NCBI RefSeq assembly: GCF_021729135.1
Contig: NZ_JAJTWW010000009.1
Span: forward strand, 62,001 to 126,000
From: Brevibacterium daeguense
GTDB lineage: Bacteria; Actinomycetota; Actinomycetes; Actinomycetales; Brevibacteriaceae
DNA: 64,000 nucleotides
Direction: 5' to 3'
Shown here: in pieces, positions 1 through 8,357 of the stretch
How positions within the stretch are numbered: the stretch's first letter is position 1
How the letters are laid out: each line of letters begins with the position of its first letter
Translations under genes and position numbers: made by a program
The notes under the pieces: model-generated
What the model saw: the letters and a program-made list of their open reading frames with translations, nothing else
Told to the model about the DNA's origin: nothing
Database searches by the model: none

Positions 1-746
1 CGATCACCTCCGTGCTGCAGTCGGCGGGAATGCCGGCCGAGACATACCAGGCGAATGTGGCGAACACCGCTGAGCTGCTGGAGCTGTGCCGGAAGCACTC
101 CGTGCCGAGGTTCCTGCTGGCCTCCACGAACGCCGTGGTCGGCGATGTCGGTGAGAAGACCATCACCGCGGATATGCCGTTGGCACCCCTCACGCCATAC
201 GGGGCCACCAAGGCTGCAGGGGAGATGCTCCTGAGCGGGTACGCCGGAGCGTATGGGATCACTGCCTCCGCCCTCCGACTCACCAACGTGTACGGCCCCG
301 GGATGAAGCACAAGGACAGCTTTGTCCCCCGGCTGATGCGCGCTGCGCTGTCGGGTGACACTGTCCGGATCCACGGCGACGGCCGCCAGCGTCGTGATCT
401 GGTGTACCTCGACGACGTCGTCGCCGGGGTGCTGCGGGTGTGGGACAGCGGCTTCACCGGTCGTGCCATTCTGGGGTCCGGCAGATCGATCTCCGTGCTG
501 GAGATGGTCGAAACCGCTCGCCGAGTGACCGGGCGGCTCCTGCCCAGTGAGCACATCCCGGCTCCCAGGGGTGAGATGCCGGCCGTCGTCGTCGACCTCA
601 GCGCCAGCGAACGAGAGCTCGGATACCACCCGACGGTGTCGTTTGCCGAGGGGCTGGCCGCGGTCTGGCAGGATTTCCTCCACGACGAGCTTCATGCCGA
701 CCGTCGCGACAGCCCAGAGCTCGACAGCGTGATCGCCCGCAGCTGA
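1..746 (+). CDS. NAD-dependent sugar epimerase/dehydratase (extended SDR), 5' truncated
   Basis: This is the C-terminal part of an extended short-chain dehydrogenase that acts on a nucleotide sugar. The reading frame is open to the left window edge, so the NAD-binding Gly-rich motif lies outside; the GTG at 12 is probably internal. Visible hallmarks are NVANTAELLELCRK, the ASTNAVVG strand, the catalytic YGATK (Tyr-x-x-x-Lys), RLTNVYGPG and a DLVYLDDVV segment, all typical of GalE/RmlB-like enzymes. About 75 N-terminal residues should be missing. The next gene is a glycosyltransferase, so a role in envelope glycan precursor supply is likely. The exact sugar cannot be told. Confidence 0.85.
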   Translation, partial: ITSVLQSAGMPAETYQANVANTAELLELCRKHSVPRFLLASTNAVVGDVGEKTITADMPLAPLTPYGATKAAGEMLLSGYAGAYGITASALRLTNVYGPGMKHKDSFVPRLMRAALSGDTVRIHGDGRQRRDLVYLDDVVAGVLRVWDSGFTGRAILGSGRSISVLEMVETARRVTGRLLPSEHIPAPRGEMPAVVVDLSASERELGYHPTVSFAEGLAAVWQDFLHDELHADRRDSPELDSVIARS

Positions 747-767
747 GCCTGTCGCCCGTCCCATGAG

Positions 768-3053
768 GTGATCACTGAAAGGATCCGATCCGCCGTGAGC
801 GCTGCCATCAGCAGCAGTCGGCCGCCCGGGAGCCGCACCGCTGGTGTCCTCCCGCGGATCAGGCAGGACCTGCGCCGCCACTGGCTGCTGGGCATCCTGC
901 TGGTGCTGGGTGTCATCCTGCGGGTGATGACCTGGCTGGCCTACCAGCCTGCGCTGCTGTTCATCGACTCCTTCACCTACCTCGACAACATCGGCCCGCT
1001 GGACCCCAGCGCGGGGCATCCCCTCGGCTACACGCTGATCCTGAGCTTCCTGCTGGGACTGGGCGGCCTCAGCTTCGTCACCGCCGTCCAGCACCTCATC
1101 GGACTGGGCATGGCCTGCGCGCTGTATGCGCTGGCCCGCCGATGGGGAGTGGCACGCTGGCTCAGCGCCCTGGTCGCGGGGGTCGTCCTCCTGGACGCCT
1201 ACCAGCTGCAGATCGAGGCGAACATTCTCTCCGAGGTCTGGTTCCAGGCTCTGCTGGTGGGCATCATGTGGACTCTGCTCGGTCCGAGGCGAGTGCATTG
1301 GAGCTGGGCCGTCCTGGCCGGACTGCTCGTCGGGGCAGCCGTCATTACGCGGACCATCGCCTTCGTGATCGCGCTGCCCGTCCTCGTCTTCCTGCTGACG
1401 TGCGGCGGCGCGCCGACCAGCGCAGCCAGGTGGCGGCAGGCCGGAACGCGGATCGGAGCCGCGCTCATCGCGATGCTGCTCGTCGTCGGCTCCTATGCGG
1501 CCTATTACAACGAGCGAGAAGGCGAATGGCGGATTTCCGGCATCGGCTCCAACATGCTGTACGGCCGGGCGGCCACACTGGCCGACTGCGACAGGCTGCC
1601 GCTCGATCCGGAGATGCTCACGGTCTGCCCTGAGGAGCCGAAGTCGGAGCGCGCCGGCGTCGACGACTACACCCACTATGTCTACGGCACCGAATCTTGG
1701 CCGCGAGGAGAGCTTCCCGATGACGTCGACGGCCAGAAGGTGGCCGTCGAGTTCGGGCGCCTGGTGCTGCGCCACCAACCGCTGGACTTCGCGGTTGCCA
1801 CCCTGGTGGACTTCGTCAAGAACTTCAGCCCGGTCAAGGAGACCTTCCCCAACGATGTCCCTGTCGAACGCTGGCAGTTCCAGACCGAATATCCTCGCTG
1901 GGAGCACCTGGACGAGGATGCCCGGGACTACACCTTCCGATTCGACGGTCAACCGCCGAGCGTCCGCGAGCCGCTTGCTCAATTCCTGCGCGGCTATCAG
2001 CTCAGCGTCGGTTACACTCCCGGCCCGCTGCTTGCCCTGGCCGCTCTGGCCGGCACTGCCGCGACCTTCGGCCTCGGCCGGTCCCGCAGCAGCGGTCTGC
2101 GCTCGGCGGCGATGGTCACCACCGGCATCGGACTGGCGCTCCTGCTGGGAGCCGCAGCTTTCGAGTTCTCGTGGCGCTATCAGCTTCCGGCGCTGGTCAC
2201 ACTGCCTGTGGGCGGAGCATTGGGCCTGACAGATCTGCTGGGCGGACGCTTGAAGGGAAAGCAGCGCACGGCCCTGGCTCCCTTCCCCGATCCGGTGGAC
2301 CGAGCCGCCATGGCGCAGTTCGAGCAGCGATACGGACCGCTCGAGGGTCATCCATTGGTGGTGGTGATAGCCGCGTACAACGAGGAAGGCGGGATCGGCC
2401 ACGTCGTGCAGGAGGTGCCCAAGCGGTGCGGACACCTGCCGGTGACGGTGCTGGTCGTCGTCGACGGCGCCTCGGACAGCACCGCAGCTGTCGCCGCCGA
2501 GGCCGGCGCATATGTCTGCGACGTCGAGCAGAACCGCGGTCAGGGCGCGGCGCTTCGGCTCGGCTATCACCTCGCACATCGGATGGGCGCCCAATACGTG
2601 GTCAGCACCGACGCCGACGGCCAGTACGACAGCCGGGAGCTGCCCCAGCTGATGACGCCGCTGTTCGACGGCAGCGCGGATTTCGTCACTGGGTCCCGGC
2701 GGCTGGGCACTGAGCAGACCAACAGTCCGGTTCGCTGGGTCGGTGTGCGGGTGTTCGCCTGGTTGGCCTCGCTGCTGACGCTCCGGCACATCACCGACAC
2801 GTCGTTCGGCTTCCGAGCGACGCTGACCGACCGGGTGGTCCGGGTACCGCTGCGTGAACCCCAGTACCAGTCCTCAGAGCTGCTCATCGGGATGCTGGCG
2901 AGGGGCGCGCGGTTGCGCGAGCTCCCGCTGAGCATGAGGCTGCGGTCCAGCGGAACCACCAAGAAGGGTCGGAATCTGGTCTACGGGGCCAACTACGCGC
3001 GGGTCATGATCTCGACCTGGTGGCGGGACTTCGTCCGACGACCGAAGCCGTGA
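768..3053 (+). CDS. Membrane glycosyltransferase fusion: GT-C-like N-terminus plus GT2 domain
   Basis: This 761-residue protein has two parts. The first 500 or so residues hold many hydrophobic helices, with an acidic residue after the first helix (LLFIDSFTYLD) and an extracellular-looking stretch, as in GT-C/ArnT-like transferases that use polyprenyl-phosphate sugars. From about residue 525 a soluble GT2 domain follows (VVVIAAYNEEGGIGHV, VVVDGASDST, STDADGQYDS), like polyprenol-phosphate sugar synthases. A single chain could make and then use a lipid-linked sugar; this is inference. The GTG at 795 is an alternative start, because GAAAGGA lies 11 nt before it while the GTG at 768 has no clear ribosome site. 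The 3' end overlaps the convergent gtrA-like gene by 50 bp. Confidence 0.8.
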   Translation: MITERIRSAVSAAISSSRPPGSRTAGVLPRIRQDLRRHWLLGILLVLGVILRVMTWLAYQPALLFIDSFTYLDNIGPLDPSAGHPLGYTLILSFLLGLGGLSFVTAVQHLIGLGMACALYALARRWGVARWLSALVAGVVLLDAYQLQIEANILSEVWFQALLVGIMWTLLGPRRVHWSWAVLAGLLVGAAVITRTIAFVIALPVLVFLLTCGGAPTSAARWRQAGTRIGAALIAMLLVVGSYAAYYNEREGEWRISGIGSNMLYGRAATLADCDRLPLDPEMLTVCPEEPKSERAGVDDYTHYVYGTESWPRGELPDDVDGQKVAVEFGRLVLRHQPLDFAVATLVDFVKNFSPVKETFPNDVPVERWQFQTEYPRWEHLDEDARDYTFRFDGQPPSVREPLAQFLRGYQLSVGYTPGPLLALAALAGTAATFGLGRSRSSGLRSAAMVTTGIGLALLLGAAAFEFSWRYQLPALVTLPVGGALGLTDLLGGRLKGKQRTALAPFPDPVDRAAMAQFEQRYGPLEGHPLVVVIAAYNEEGGIGHVVQEVPKRCGHLPVTVLVVVDGASDSTAAVAAEAGAYVCDVEQNRGQGAALRLGYHLAHRMGAQYVVSTDADGQYDSRELPQLMTPLFDGSADFVTGSRRLGTEQTNSPVRWVGVRVFAWLASLLTLRHITDTSFGFRATLTDRVVRVPLREPQYQSSELLIGMLARGARLRELPLSMRLRSSGTTKKGRNLVYGANYARVMISTWWRDFVRRPKP

Positions 3054-3477
3054 AGACGAACCGGTCGAACAGGAAGAATTTGAGCACGAACATCACCCCG
3101 TAGGTTCCGATGAAGGCCGCGCTGACCAGCACGACCTGCCAGACCTCTGAGTCGATCCGGGTCTGCAGCCACGCATCGGCCCCGGTCGTGACGAGCGAGG
3201 CCGCGACCGCGGTGGCCACATTGATCGTGAAGTAGGGCAGCAGCTCGCGGGCCGGACGCACTCGGTTCGTCTGCTTCCAGGCCCAGTAGCGATTCATGAA
3301 GTAGTTGGGGATCGCGCCTGCGACGAAGGCCAGCACGGTCGCCGCCCACGGCAGCGCGCCGAGGGCGAAGCTCACTGTGAACGTGGCCTGGCTGATCAGA
3401 CCGGCCGCCACCGAGGACGCCGCGTAGCGCCCCCACAGCAGAGTGCGGGCAGTGCGCAGCCGGTCGGTAGCCTTCAC
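3004..3477 (-). CDS. GtrA-like membrane protein
   Basis: A 157-residue protein with four hydrophobic segments, matching the GtrA family, which is thought to help move polyprenyl-linked sugars across the membrane for surface glycan decoration. Family-like features are GRYAASSVAAGLISQATF near the start, PNYFMNRYWAWKQ in the middle and a LKFFLFDRFVF end. A longer open frame exists upstream, but it is antisense-like sequence over the methyltransferase gene. I choose the GTG at 3477, the last GTG of a 17-bp tandem repeat, 13 nt after the methyltransferase stop codon. It overlaps the convergent glycosyltransferase gene by 50 bp and is probably co-transcribed with the methyltransferase. Confidence 0.8.
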   Translation of the reverse strand: MKATDRLRTARTLLWGRYAASSVAAGLISQATFTVSFALGALPWAATVLAFVAGAIPNYFMNRYWAWKQTNRVRPARELLPYFTINVATAVAASLVTTGADAWLQTRIDSEVWQVVLVSAAFIGTYGVMFVLKFFLFDRFVFTASVVGRSPATRSRS

Positions 3478-3502
3478 CGGTCGGTAGCCTTCACCGGTCG
3501 GT
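3460..3502. repeat. 17-bp tandem repeat, 2.5 copies, at a stop/start junction
   Basis: Read on the minus strand, the unit ACCGACCGGTGAAGGCT occurs twice, followed by the first nine bases of a third copy. The first copy carries the TGA that ends the methyltransferase gene; the second carries the GTG that starts gtrA. With one copy fewer, stop and start would overlap as GTGA. The 9-bp ACCGACCGG on each side is a natural slippage target. Confidence 0.9.
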
Positions 3503-4237
3503 CGCGTCGCCGGGGACTCGGGCAGCCGGGACCCGGGCCACACCCAGCACCGACTGCCCGAAGGGAACCGGAACCAGCCGCTCCACTGTTCGGGTGACGG
3601 GTACGACGAAGCGGTCGTAGAGGGAGACCAGGCGCCCGCCCGGAGAGCTGGACCGGCCCTTGCGCACCGCCAGCCACCAGGCGATGCCGCCCAGCAGGTT
3701 GACCGGCTTGGCGAGTTCCAGGTCCAGCCCAGCCCTGCCGATCGCCTCAGCCAGCGACGTGGGGGAGTAGCGGCGGAAATGGCCGACAGCGGCGTCGAAA
3801 TCACCGTACAGCTGCTGATAGCCCGGCACCCACAGCACCACTGTGCCCCCGGGCCGGACCAGACCGGCAAGCCGGGACAAGGTGCCGCTGTCGTCCTCGA
3901 AGTGCTCGAGCACATTGATCGCCACCAGCGTATCCACCGGCTCGTCAATCGATACCGGACCACCGGCATCCAGGACCATCACGTCCACGTCGGGCCGGCC
4001 GGCGAAGCGCTCGCACATGACCTCGACTGCATCGGGGTCGACGTCGGTCACCACCAGCCGGTCCCGGTCAGTGAACTGAGCGGAGAACTCCCCGAGGCCG
4101 GCGCCCACCTCCAGCACCGAGCGGCCGCAGTGCGGAGCGATGAGATCGTACTGATAGCGGCGGTACCGGGGCTTGTCGACGCCGCCGTCGAGCTCCCGTC
4201 CGGTGGCGCTGCTGAACGCTCCCAAACCGTCTTCCAC
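3491..4237 (-). CDS. Class I SAM-dependent methyltransferase
   Basis: A 248-residue methyltransferase with the Rossmann-type SAM site: motif I VLEVGAGLGEF (about residues 41-51), the acidic end of strand 2 in VVTDVDPDAV, and INVLEHFEDD as motif IV. HFRRYSPTSL is typical of type-11/12 methyltransferases found beside glycosyltransferases. The GTG start at 4237 is preceded by AGGAG at good spacing. The substrate is unknown; the neighbours (GtrA, a GT2 fusion, an epimerase) suggest a lipid- or glycan-linked acceptor. It is the first gene of a two-gene unit with gtrA. Confidence 0.85.
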   Translation of the reverse strand: MEDGLGAFSSATGRELDGGVDKPRYRRYQYDLIAPHCGRSVLEVGAGLGEFSAQFTDRDRLVVTDVDPDAVEVMCERFAGRPDVDVMVLDAGGPVSIDEPVDTLVAINVLEHFEDDSGTLSRLAGLVRPGGTVVLWVPGYQQLYGDFDAAVGHFRRYSPTSLAEAIGRAGLDLELAKPVNLLGGIAWWLAVRKGRSSSPGGRLVSLYDRFVVPVTRTVERLVPVPFGQSVLGVARVPAARVPGDATDR

Positions 4238-4318
4238 GCTGTCTCCTGATCGGAAGCCCGCCCCGGCACCGGTCGGCGACGTTCTCCATTCGAAAGCATC
4301 GCCACTGGTGAGAATCAG

Positions 4319-4391
4319 TGGGCCCCGTGGGGATCGAACCCACGACCCGCGGATTAAAAGTCCGCTGCTCTGCCAACTGAGCTAGAGGCCC
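4319..4391 (-). tRNA. tRNA-Lys (anticodon TTT)
   Basis: Read on the minus strand this 73-nt sequence folds as a full cloverleaf. The acceptor stem GGGCCTC pairs with GGGGCCC (one G-U), the D arm is GCTC...GAGC, the anticodon stem GCGGA/TCCGC encloses CTTTTAA, and the T arm is GTGGG-TTCGATC-CCCAC. The discriminator is A. No CCA is encoded. Confidence 0.97.
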
Positions 4392-4532
4392 GAACGGCAG
4401 CACGACGGCCGACCGTTCACCGTGCACCGCCCGCGAGCGGGGCACACAGTGAACCAGTGTAAACCCTTCGCGTGGCGGATTCGTAACCCCCGAACGGCGT
4501 CCGCAACCCGCAGGGGCACGGTGGTCGGCCAG

Positions 4533-4570
4533 GGCCGAGGCATCGGCCGGGTTCCGCCCGCGCCTCGGCC
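4533..4570 (-). terminator. Candidate terminator after the EcsC-like gene
   Basis: A 9-bp inverted repeat (GGCCGAGGC / GCCTCGGCC) with a 20-nt GC-rich loop, 24 nt past the stop codon of the minus-strand gene. There is no T-run, as is common in high-GC genomes. The rest of the 4392-4593 gap shows no gene. Confidence 0.45.
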
Positions 4571-4593
4571 GCACTCTCATCGCACCGGCCGCT

Positions 4594-5586
4594 TCAGAGC
4601 CGGATGTCCGGCCGGTAGGTGCGGGGGCGCTCGTGCTTCGAATCGCCCGAGACGCCCACCTCGCCGGCGCCGGACTCCGCGCTCCGGCCCTTCCTCTTCG
4701 CGTTCCGGCGCTGCTTCTTCGCGACTCGACGCTGCTTCTTCTCCCCCTGGCGCTGCTTCTGCAGCCGCCTGAGGTTCTTCAGTCCGCCCACGAGCGTCAG
4801 ATCGCGCCTCGGAGTGCTCACCTGCGGGTCCAGCTCCTCTTCGAAGTAGGCGGGGAACGGGCCGAACGCCGTCCGGGCGTGCTCCACCACCGCCTTGGCC
4901 ATCGCGCGGTTGGCGAACCCGCCGATCACGGCGCCGATCCCGAACGGGAGCACACGGCCCACGTACGAGCCCCCGACTCTCACCGCGTACTTCTTCACGA
5001 GCATCCGGCGCATCCGCTTGGTCAGGGTGCCGAGCATCGAGGACGGGATCTGCTTGGTCACCGCGGAACCCCAGTCCGACATCATCGACGGGCCCTTGCC
5101 CGAGGCCTGATCGGAGAACTTCTTGACCAGGTCGCGCCCTGAGGTGCCGAGCATCAGGCCCATCACGAGGGCGTTGGCCCGCACCGGATCACGCACGGGC
5201 AGTCCGTGGAGCTCGGCGACCGCCTGCGCGTACAGCGCCGATCCCTCCAGGAAGCCGGCAGTCTCCACTGCGGCGACCCCGATCGCCGCAGTGGTCCCGA
5301 TCCCCGGGACCATCGCCGTGGCGCCGACCGCGGCTCCGCTGCCGGTGGTGAGATTGAGGTAGTGGCTGCGGACGATCTCGGCGAGATCTGCCGGCGAGGC
5401 TCCGGGATGCCGGCGCCGGAGCCGCCGCACGTAGGCGAGCACCACGGGACGCTGCACGGACAGCAGGCGCTGCACGGCGCCCTCGGCCTTCGGGTTGAGC
5501 GAGCCATCGTCCTGGAAGGCCATGCCTGCGGCTCTGCCCACCCCGGCGTTGACCATTGCGCTCTTGACCATCGAATTCTTGGCCAC
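4594..5586 (-). CDS. EcsC-like protein of unknown function
   Basis: A 330-residue protein. The middle resembles the EcsC family: a small-residue hydrophobic stretch (VGATAMVPGIGTTAAIGVAA), then AQAVAELHGLPVRDPVRANA and further glycine-rich amphipathic helices (about residues 205-235). The last 70 residues are very rich in Lys, Arg and Gln, suggesting nucleic acid, polyphosphate or membrane-surface contact. The GTG start at 5586 has AGGAAGG five nt upstream. EcsC proteins have no agreed biochemical role, so I assign none. It stands alone between tRNA-Lys and a divergent gene. Confidence 0.6.
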   Translation of the reverse strand: MAKNSMVKSAMVNAGVGRAAGMAFQDDGSLNPKAEGAVQRLLSVQRPVVLAYVRRLRRRHPGASPADLAEIVRSHYLNLTTGSGAAVGATAMVPGIGTTAAIGVAAVETAGFLEGSALYAQAVAELHGLPVRDPVRANALVMGLMLGTSGRDLVKKFSDQASGKGPSMMSDWGSAVTKQIPSSMLGTLTKRMRRMLVKKYAVRVGGSYVGRVLPFGIGAVIGGFANRAMAKAVVEHARTAFGPFPAYFEEELDPQVSTPRRDLTLVGGLKNLRRLQKQRQGEKKQRRVAKKQRRNAKRKGRSAESGAGEVGVSGDSKHERPRTYRPDIRL

Positions 5587-5808
5587 TGGGCCTTCCTCTC
5601 TGTCGGAAGCGGTCGCGGCAGCGATCGATTCTCACAAGGACAGTTGCTGAAAAGGTGTTCGTGCACAGTCTACGCCGCGCGTGAACCCTCGCACCCCGAA
5701 TCCGCGGCAGACGGACGAATCTCGAAGGGGACTCGAATGGAACGGCGAGGACCTGCACGGTGCTGCGGCCCTCCTCAGGGCGCTCTCCGACGACTAGACT
5801 GGTCGGCG

Positions 5809-6399
5809 ATGTCGAACACTCCGCGCTACCACAAGCCCGTCAAGATGCCCGACCTCGAGCATCTGGAGCCCCAGCCGGACCCGGCCACCCGTGCCGAGGC
5901 CGCGCACGCCACTGCCTCCCTGCTGGTCAACGGCTGCGAGTCCCGTGATCGCGACGCCACCGCCCGCTTCGTGCGCCTGGCCGACGAGATCGGATTGGAG
6001 ACCATCGCGGAGATGTGGTCCTCGGCGTCGGCGATGTCGCTCGCGGGCACGCTGTGGAGGCTGTACGTCCTGCGCTCCTGGATCCGGCAGTCGCCCTCGC
6101 AGGCCGCCGAGTGGTTCGACGCCGGCAGAGAGCAGGATCTCACCGCCGTCGAGGTGATCGCAGGCATCGAGTCCCCGCCCGGTCCCGACGCGGTCGCCCG
6201 GGCTGCCGACGAGATCCTCGCCGGAGCGTTCACCGGCGAGTACGCGACGGCGCTGGCTCGCGCGGCCTCCTTCGTGATCGTCGCGTCGCACGGCCGCAGG
6301 GCGCTCGGCGACGCGAGCCGCGACGCGGACACCTTCGAGGTGCTGGGCCGGGACCTGGCGGCCGCCGCGCGTGCTCGGCGCCTCGGCATGCTCGACTGA
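5809..6399 (+). CDS. Conserved actinobacterial hypothetical protein
   Basis: A 196-residue, mostly helical soluble protein with no signal peptide or membrane segment. It has alternating acidic and Ala/Leu-rich helices (ETIAEMWSSASAMSLAGTLW; LYVLRSWIRQSPSQAAEWF). I do not recognise a catalytic motif. The ATG at 5809 is chosen over longer frames because TAGACT at 5795-5800 places a transcription start at or next to it, so the mRNA is probably leaderless. It lies upstream of the DUF47-PiT pair in the same direction, but a 254-nt gap with its own promoter-like box argues against one transcript. Confidence 0.7.
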   Translation: MSNTPRYHKPVKMPDLEHLEPQPDPATRAEAAHATASLLVNGCESRDRDATARFVRLADEIGLETIAEMWSSASAMSLAGTLWRLYVLRSWIRQSPSQAAEWFDAGREQDLTAVEVIAGIESPPGPDAVARAADEILAGAFTGEYATALARAASFVIVASHGRRALGDASRDADTFEVLGRDLAAAARARRLGMLD

Positions 6400-6482
6400 C
6401 CTGGACCTGGTCATCTGCTGGCTCCGAGCGCAGAGACGACTGCGAGATCGCTCGTGCCATTGGGTTTCGCCGCCGCGGGCGG

Positions 6483-6655
6483 TATCGTTGTGTCGTGGCC
6501 TTTCGGGGCCACCCGGGTGTCGGACCGCTGAAGCCCCGGGCTCCAACATCAGCCGCTTCGAGCGGCCACACGCCGAGAGGCGCTCTCGGTCCGGCACCCA
6601 CATGACATCGCTGCGAGGACGGCTCCCCAGCCCGTGACAGTCATCGAGGAGAAGC
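6483..6655 (+). promoter_or_regulatory. Promoter and structured leader of the DUF47-PiT operon
   Basis: TATCGT at 6483-6488 looks like a -10 box. Transcription would start just before a perfect 6-bp hairpin at 6495-6512 (GTGGCC-TTTCGG-GGCCAC). That gives a leader of about 160 nt before the GTG start at 6656, unusual here because many genes look leaderless. I could not match it to a riboswitch class I know. Confidence 0.3.
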
Positions 6656-7276
6656 GTGAGATTGCGCAGGATCCCGCGCGAGTCCCAGTTCTACGACCGC
6701 TTCGTCGAGCTCGCCGGATACCTGCAGGACGGCAATCTCGTCCTTGCCGAACTGTCCGGAATCCCCGTCGAGCAGCGCCGATCGGCTGCTGAGCGGATGC
6801 AGGAGATCTGCGATGCCGCCGACGCCGCCGCCGGTGCCGTGCTGCGCAGACTCCGTGAGAACTACATCACTCCGCTCGACCGGCAGGACCTGCTCCTGCT
6901 CTCGGAACTCCTGCGCAGCACCTGCCATGCACTCGACGGGGTGGGCTTCGCCATGACCTCCTCGGCCTTCGGCGAGCTCCCCGTCGGAGCACTCGAGATG
7001 CTCGCGCTGCTGTCGACTCAGGCCGATCAGACCCAGCGCATGACGCAGCGCCTGCGCGGCAAGCCGGACCAGTGGGAGTACGTGGAGACGATGGACCGGC
7101 TCTACCAGCGGTCGCTCAGTCTGCAGCAGCAGATCTCCGACGCGGTGCCGGCCTCGCGCCAGGGACTGACCTACGTCGCCGCGGCAATGCAGCTGTCTGC
7201 TGCCTTCGTGGAAGCAGCCCGCTCCTACCGCGAGATCGGTCGCATCGTCGGCGTGATCGCCGTCAAGGAATCCTGA
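6656..7276 (+). CDS. DUF47 family PhoU-like regulator of PiT transport
   Basis: A 206-residue all-helical protein of the DUF47 (TIGR00153-like, PhoU-related) family. Marks include RESQFYDRFVELAGYLQDGN at the start and LRRLRENYITPLDRQDLLLL in the middle, where DUF47 proteins carry conserved acidic metal-binding helices. The GTG start has GAGGAG just upstream. The stop codon is one nt from the start of the phosphate permease, so the two are translated from one message. DUF47 proteins are generally partners of PiT transporters; direct control of the permease is inferred from this pairing. Confidence 0.88.
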   Translation: MRLRRIPRESQFYDRFVELAGYLQDGNLVLAELSGIPVEQRRSAAERMQEICDAADAAAGAVLRRLRENYITPLDRQDLLLLSELLRSTCHALDGVGFAMTSSAFGELPVGALEMLALLSTQADQTQRMTQRLRGKPDQWEYVETMDRLYQRSLSLQQQISDAVPASRQGLTYVAAAMQLSAAFVEAARSYREIGRIVGVIAVKES

Positions 7277-7277
7277 G

Positions 7278-8285
7278 GTGGAGCTGCTCTTCCCGGCGGT
7301 GATCGTGCTGGTCTCCGCCTTCGCCTTCATGAACGGATTCCACGACGCGTCGCTCACTGTCGGCAACTCCGTGGTCACCCGCGCTCTGACGCCTCGCACG
7401 GCGCTGCTGCTGGCAGCCGTGTTCAACTTCATCGGGGCGCTGCTGGGGCAGAGCATCGCCGAGGTGGTGGTCGAGGATGTGCTCGAGTTCCCCTCGGCTC
7501 ACTCCGAGATCCTCCTGGTGATCTTCGCAGGGGTGCTCGGGGGACTGATCTGGAACGTTCTCACCTATCTGGCAGCGCTGCCGGCCTCCTCGACCCACTG
7601 CCTGCTCGGAGGGCTGATCGGCGCGGGTGTCGTGTTCGGCACGACCGCCCACCCCGCGATCCTGTTCAGCACGGTATTCGCGCCGCTGGTCATGACCCCG
7701 CTGCTGGCATTCCTGCTGTCGTTCATCCTCACCGGAATCGCAACGCGCGTGTTCCGCAGCGCGGCGCCCAAGCCGCTGTTCCGCGGCACCCGGGTCGTGT
7801 CGAGCGTGCTGACCGGCGCGCTGTCCCTGGCGCACGGCATCCAGGATGCGCAGAAGTCCGCCGCTGTCATGATGGTCGCGTGGTTCGCGCACTCCACCGC
7901 AGGACCCATCGACTACACCGAAATCGTGGTCAGCTGGCCGGTGCGACTGATCGTCGCGGCCGCGCTGGCCCTGGGCACGCTGCTGAGCGGCTGGCGGATC
8001 GCCCGGACCATGAGCGTGCGCATGGTCAGCATGGATCCGGTCAAGGCCTCGGTGTCGGATCTGACCTCGTCATCGTTCATGTACTTCGCCGCGTTCGTCC
8101 TCAAACTTCCGGTGTCGATGAGCTTCCTGGTCGCCGGTGCCAATCTGGGAACGCAGTTCGAAACCGGGCGGGGGACCGCACGCATGCGCTATGTGCTGCC
8201 GGTGGCCGGGTCCTGGCTGCTGACCCTGCCGATCGCCGCCGTGCTCGGCGCGCTCCTGGCGGCTCCGCTCCTGCTGCTGGCCTGA
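7278..8285 (+). CDS. PiT family low-affinity inorganic phosphate permease
   Basis: A 335-residue membrane protein of the inorganic phosphate transporter family, which moves metal-phosphate with a proton. The duplicated PiT signatures are visible: FAFMNGFHDASLTVGNSVVT near the start and LTGALSLAHGIQDAQKSAA in the second half, each with the conserved His-Asp/Gln-Asp pair in a helix. About nine or ten hydrophobic helices are present. The GTG start follows the DUF47 stop by one nt. It is convergent with pstB across a shared strong hairpin. Having both PiT and Pst side by side suggests separate use under phosphate plenty and shortage. Confidence 0.92.
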   Translation: MELLFPAVIVLVSAFAFMNGFHDASLTVGNSVVTRALTPRTALLLAAVFNFIGALLGQSIAEVVVEDVLEFPSAHSEILLVIFAGVLGGLIWNVLTYLAALPASSTHCLLGGLIGAGVVFGTTAHPAILFSTVFAPLVMTPLLAFLLSFILTGIATRVFRSAAPKPLFRGTRVVSSVLTGALSLAHGIQDAQKSAAVMMVAWFAHSTAGPIDYTEIVVSWPVRLIVAAALALGTLLSGWRIARTMSVRMVSMDPVKASVSDLTSSSFMYFAAFVLKLPVSMSFLVAGANLGTQFETGRGTARMRYVLPVAGSWLLTLPIAAVLGALLAAPLLLLA

Positions 8286-8296
8286 AGCAAGCCGAA

Positions 8297-8324
8297 GGGC
8301 GGCCCCTCGGTCGAGGGGCCGCCC
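8297..8324. terminator. Bidirectional terminator between pit and pstB
   Basis: A 13-bp inverted repeat, GGGCGGCCCCTCG with its complement CGAGGGGCCGCCC, is followed by TTT on the plus strand. It lies 11 nt after the permease stop and 33 nt beyond the convergent pstB stop, so it can serve both. Confidence 0.9.
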
Positions 8325-8357
8325 TTTGCCAGTGCAGACGAAGCCGGTGGCCTCGGA

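Noticed and set aside
4319..4391. tRNA-Lys as an integration site for a mobile element
   Set aside because: No integrase, no duplicated tRNA 3' end and no change in gene content beside it.
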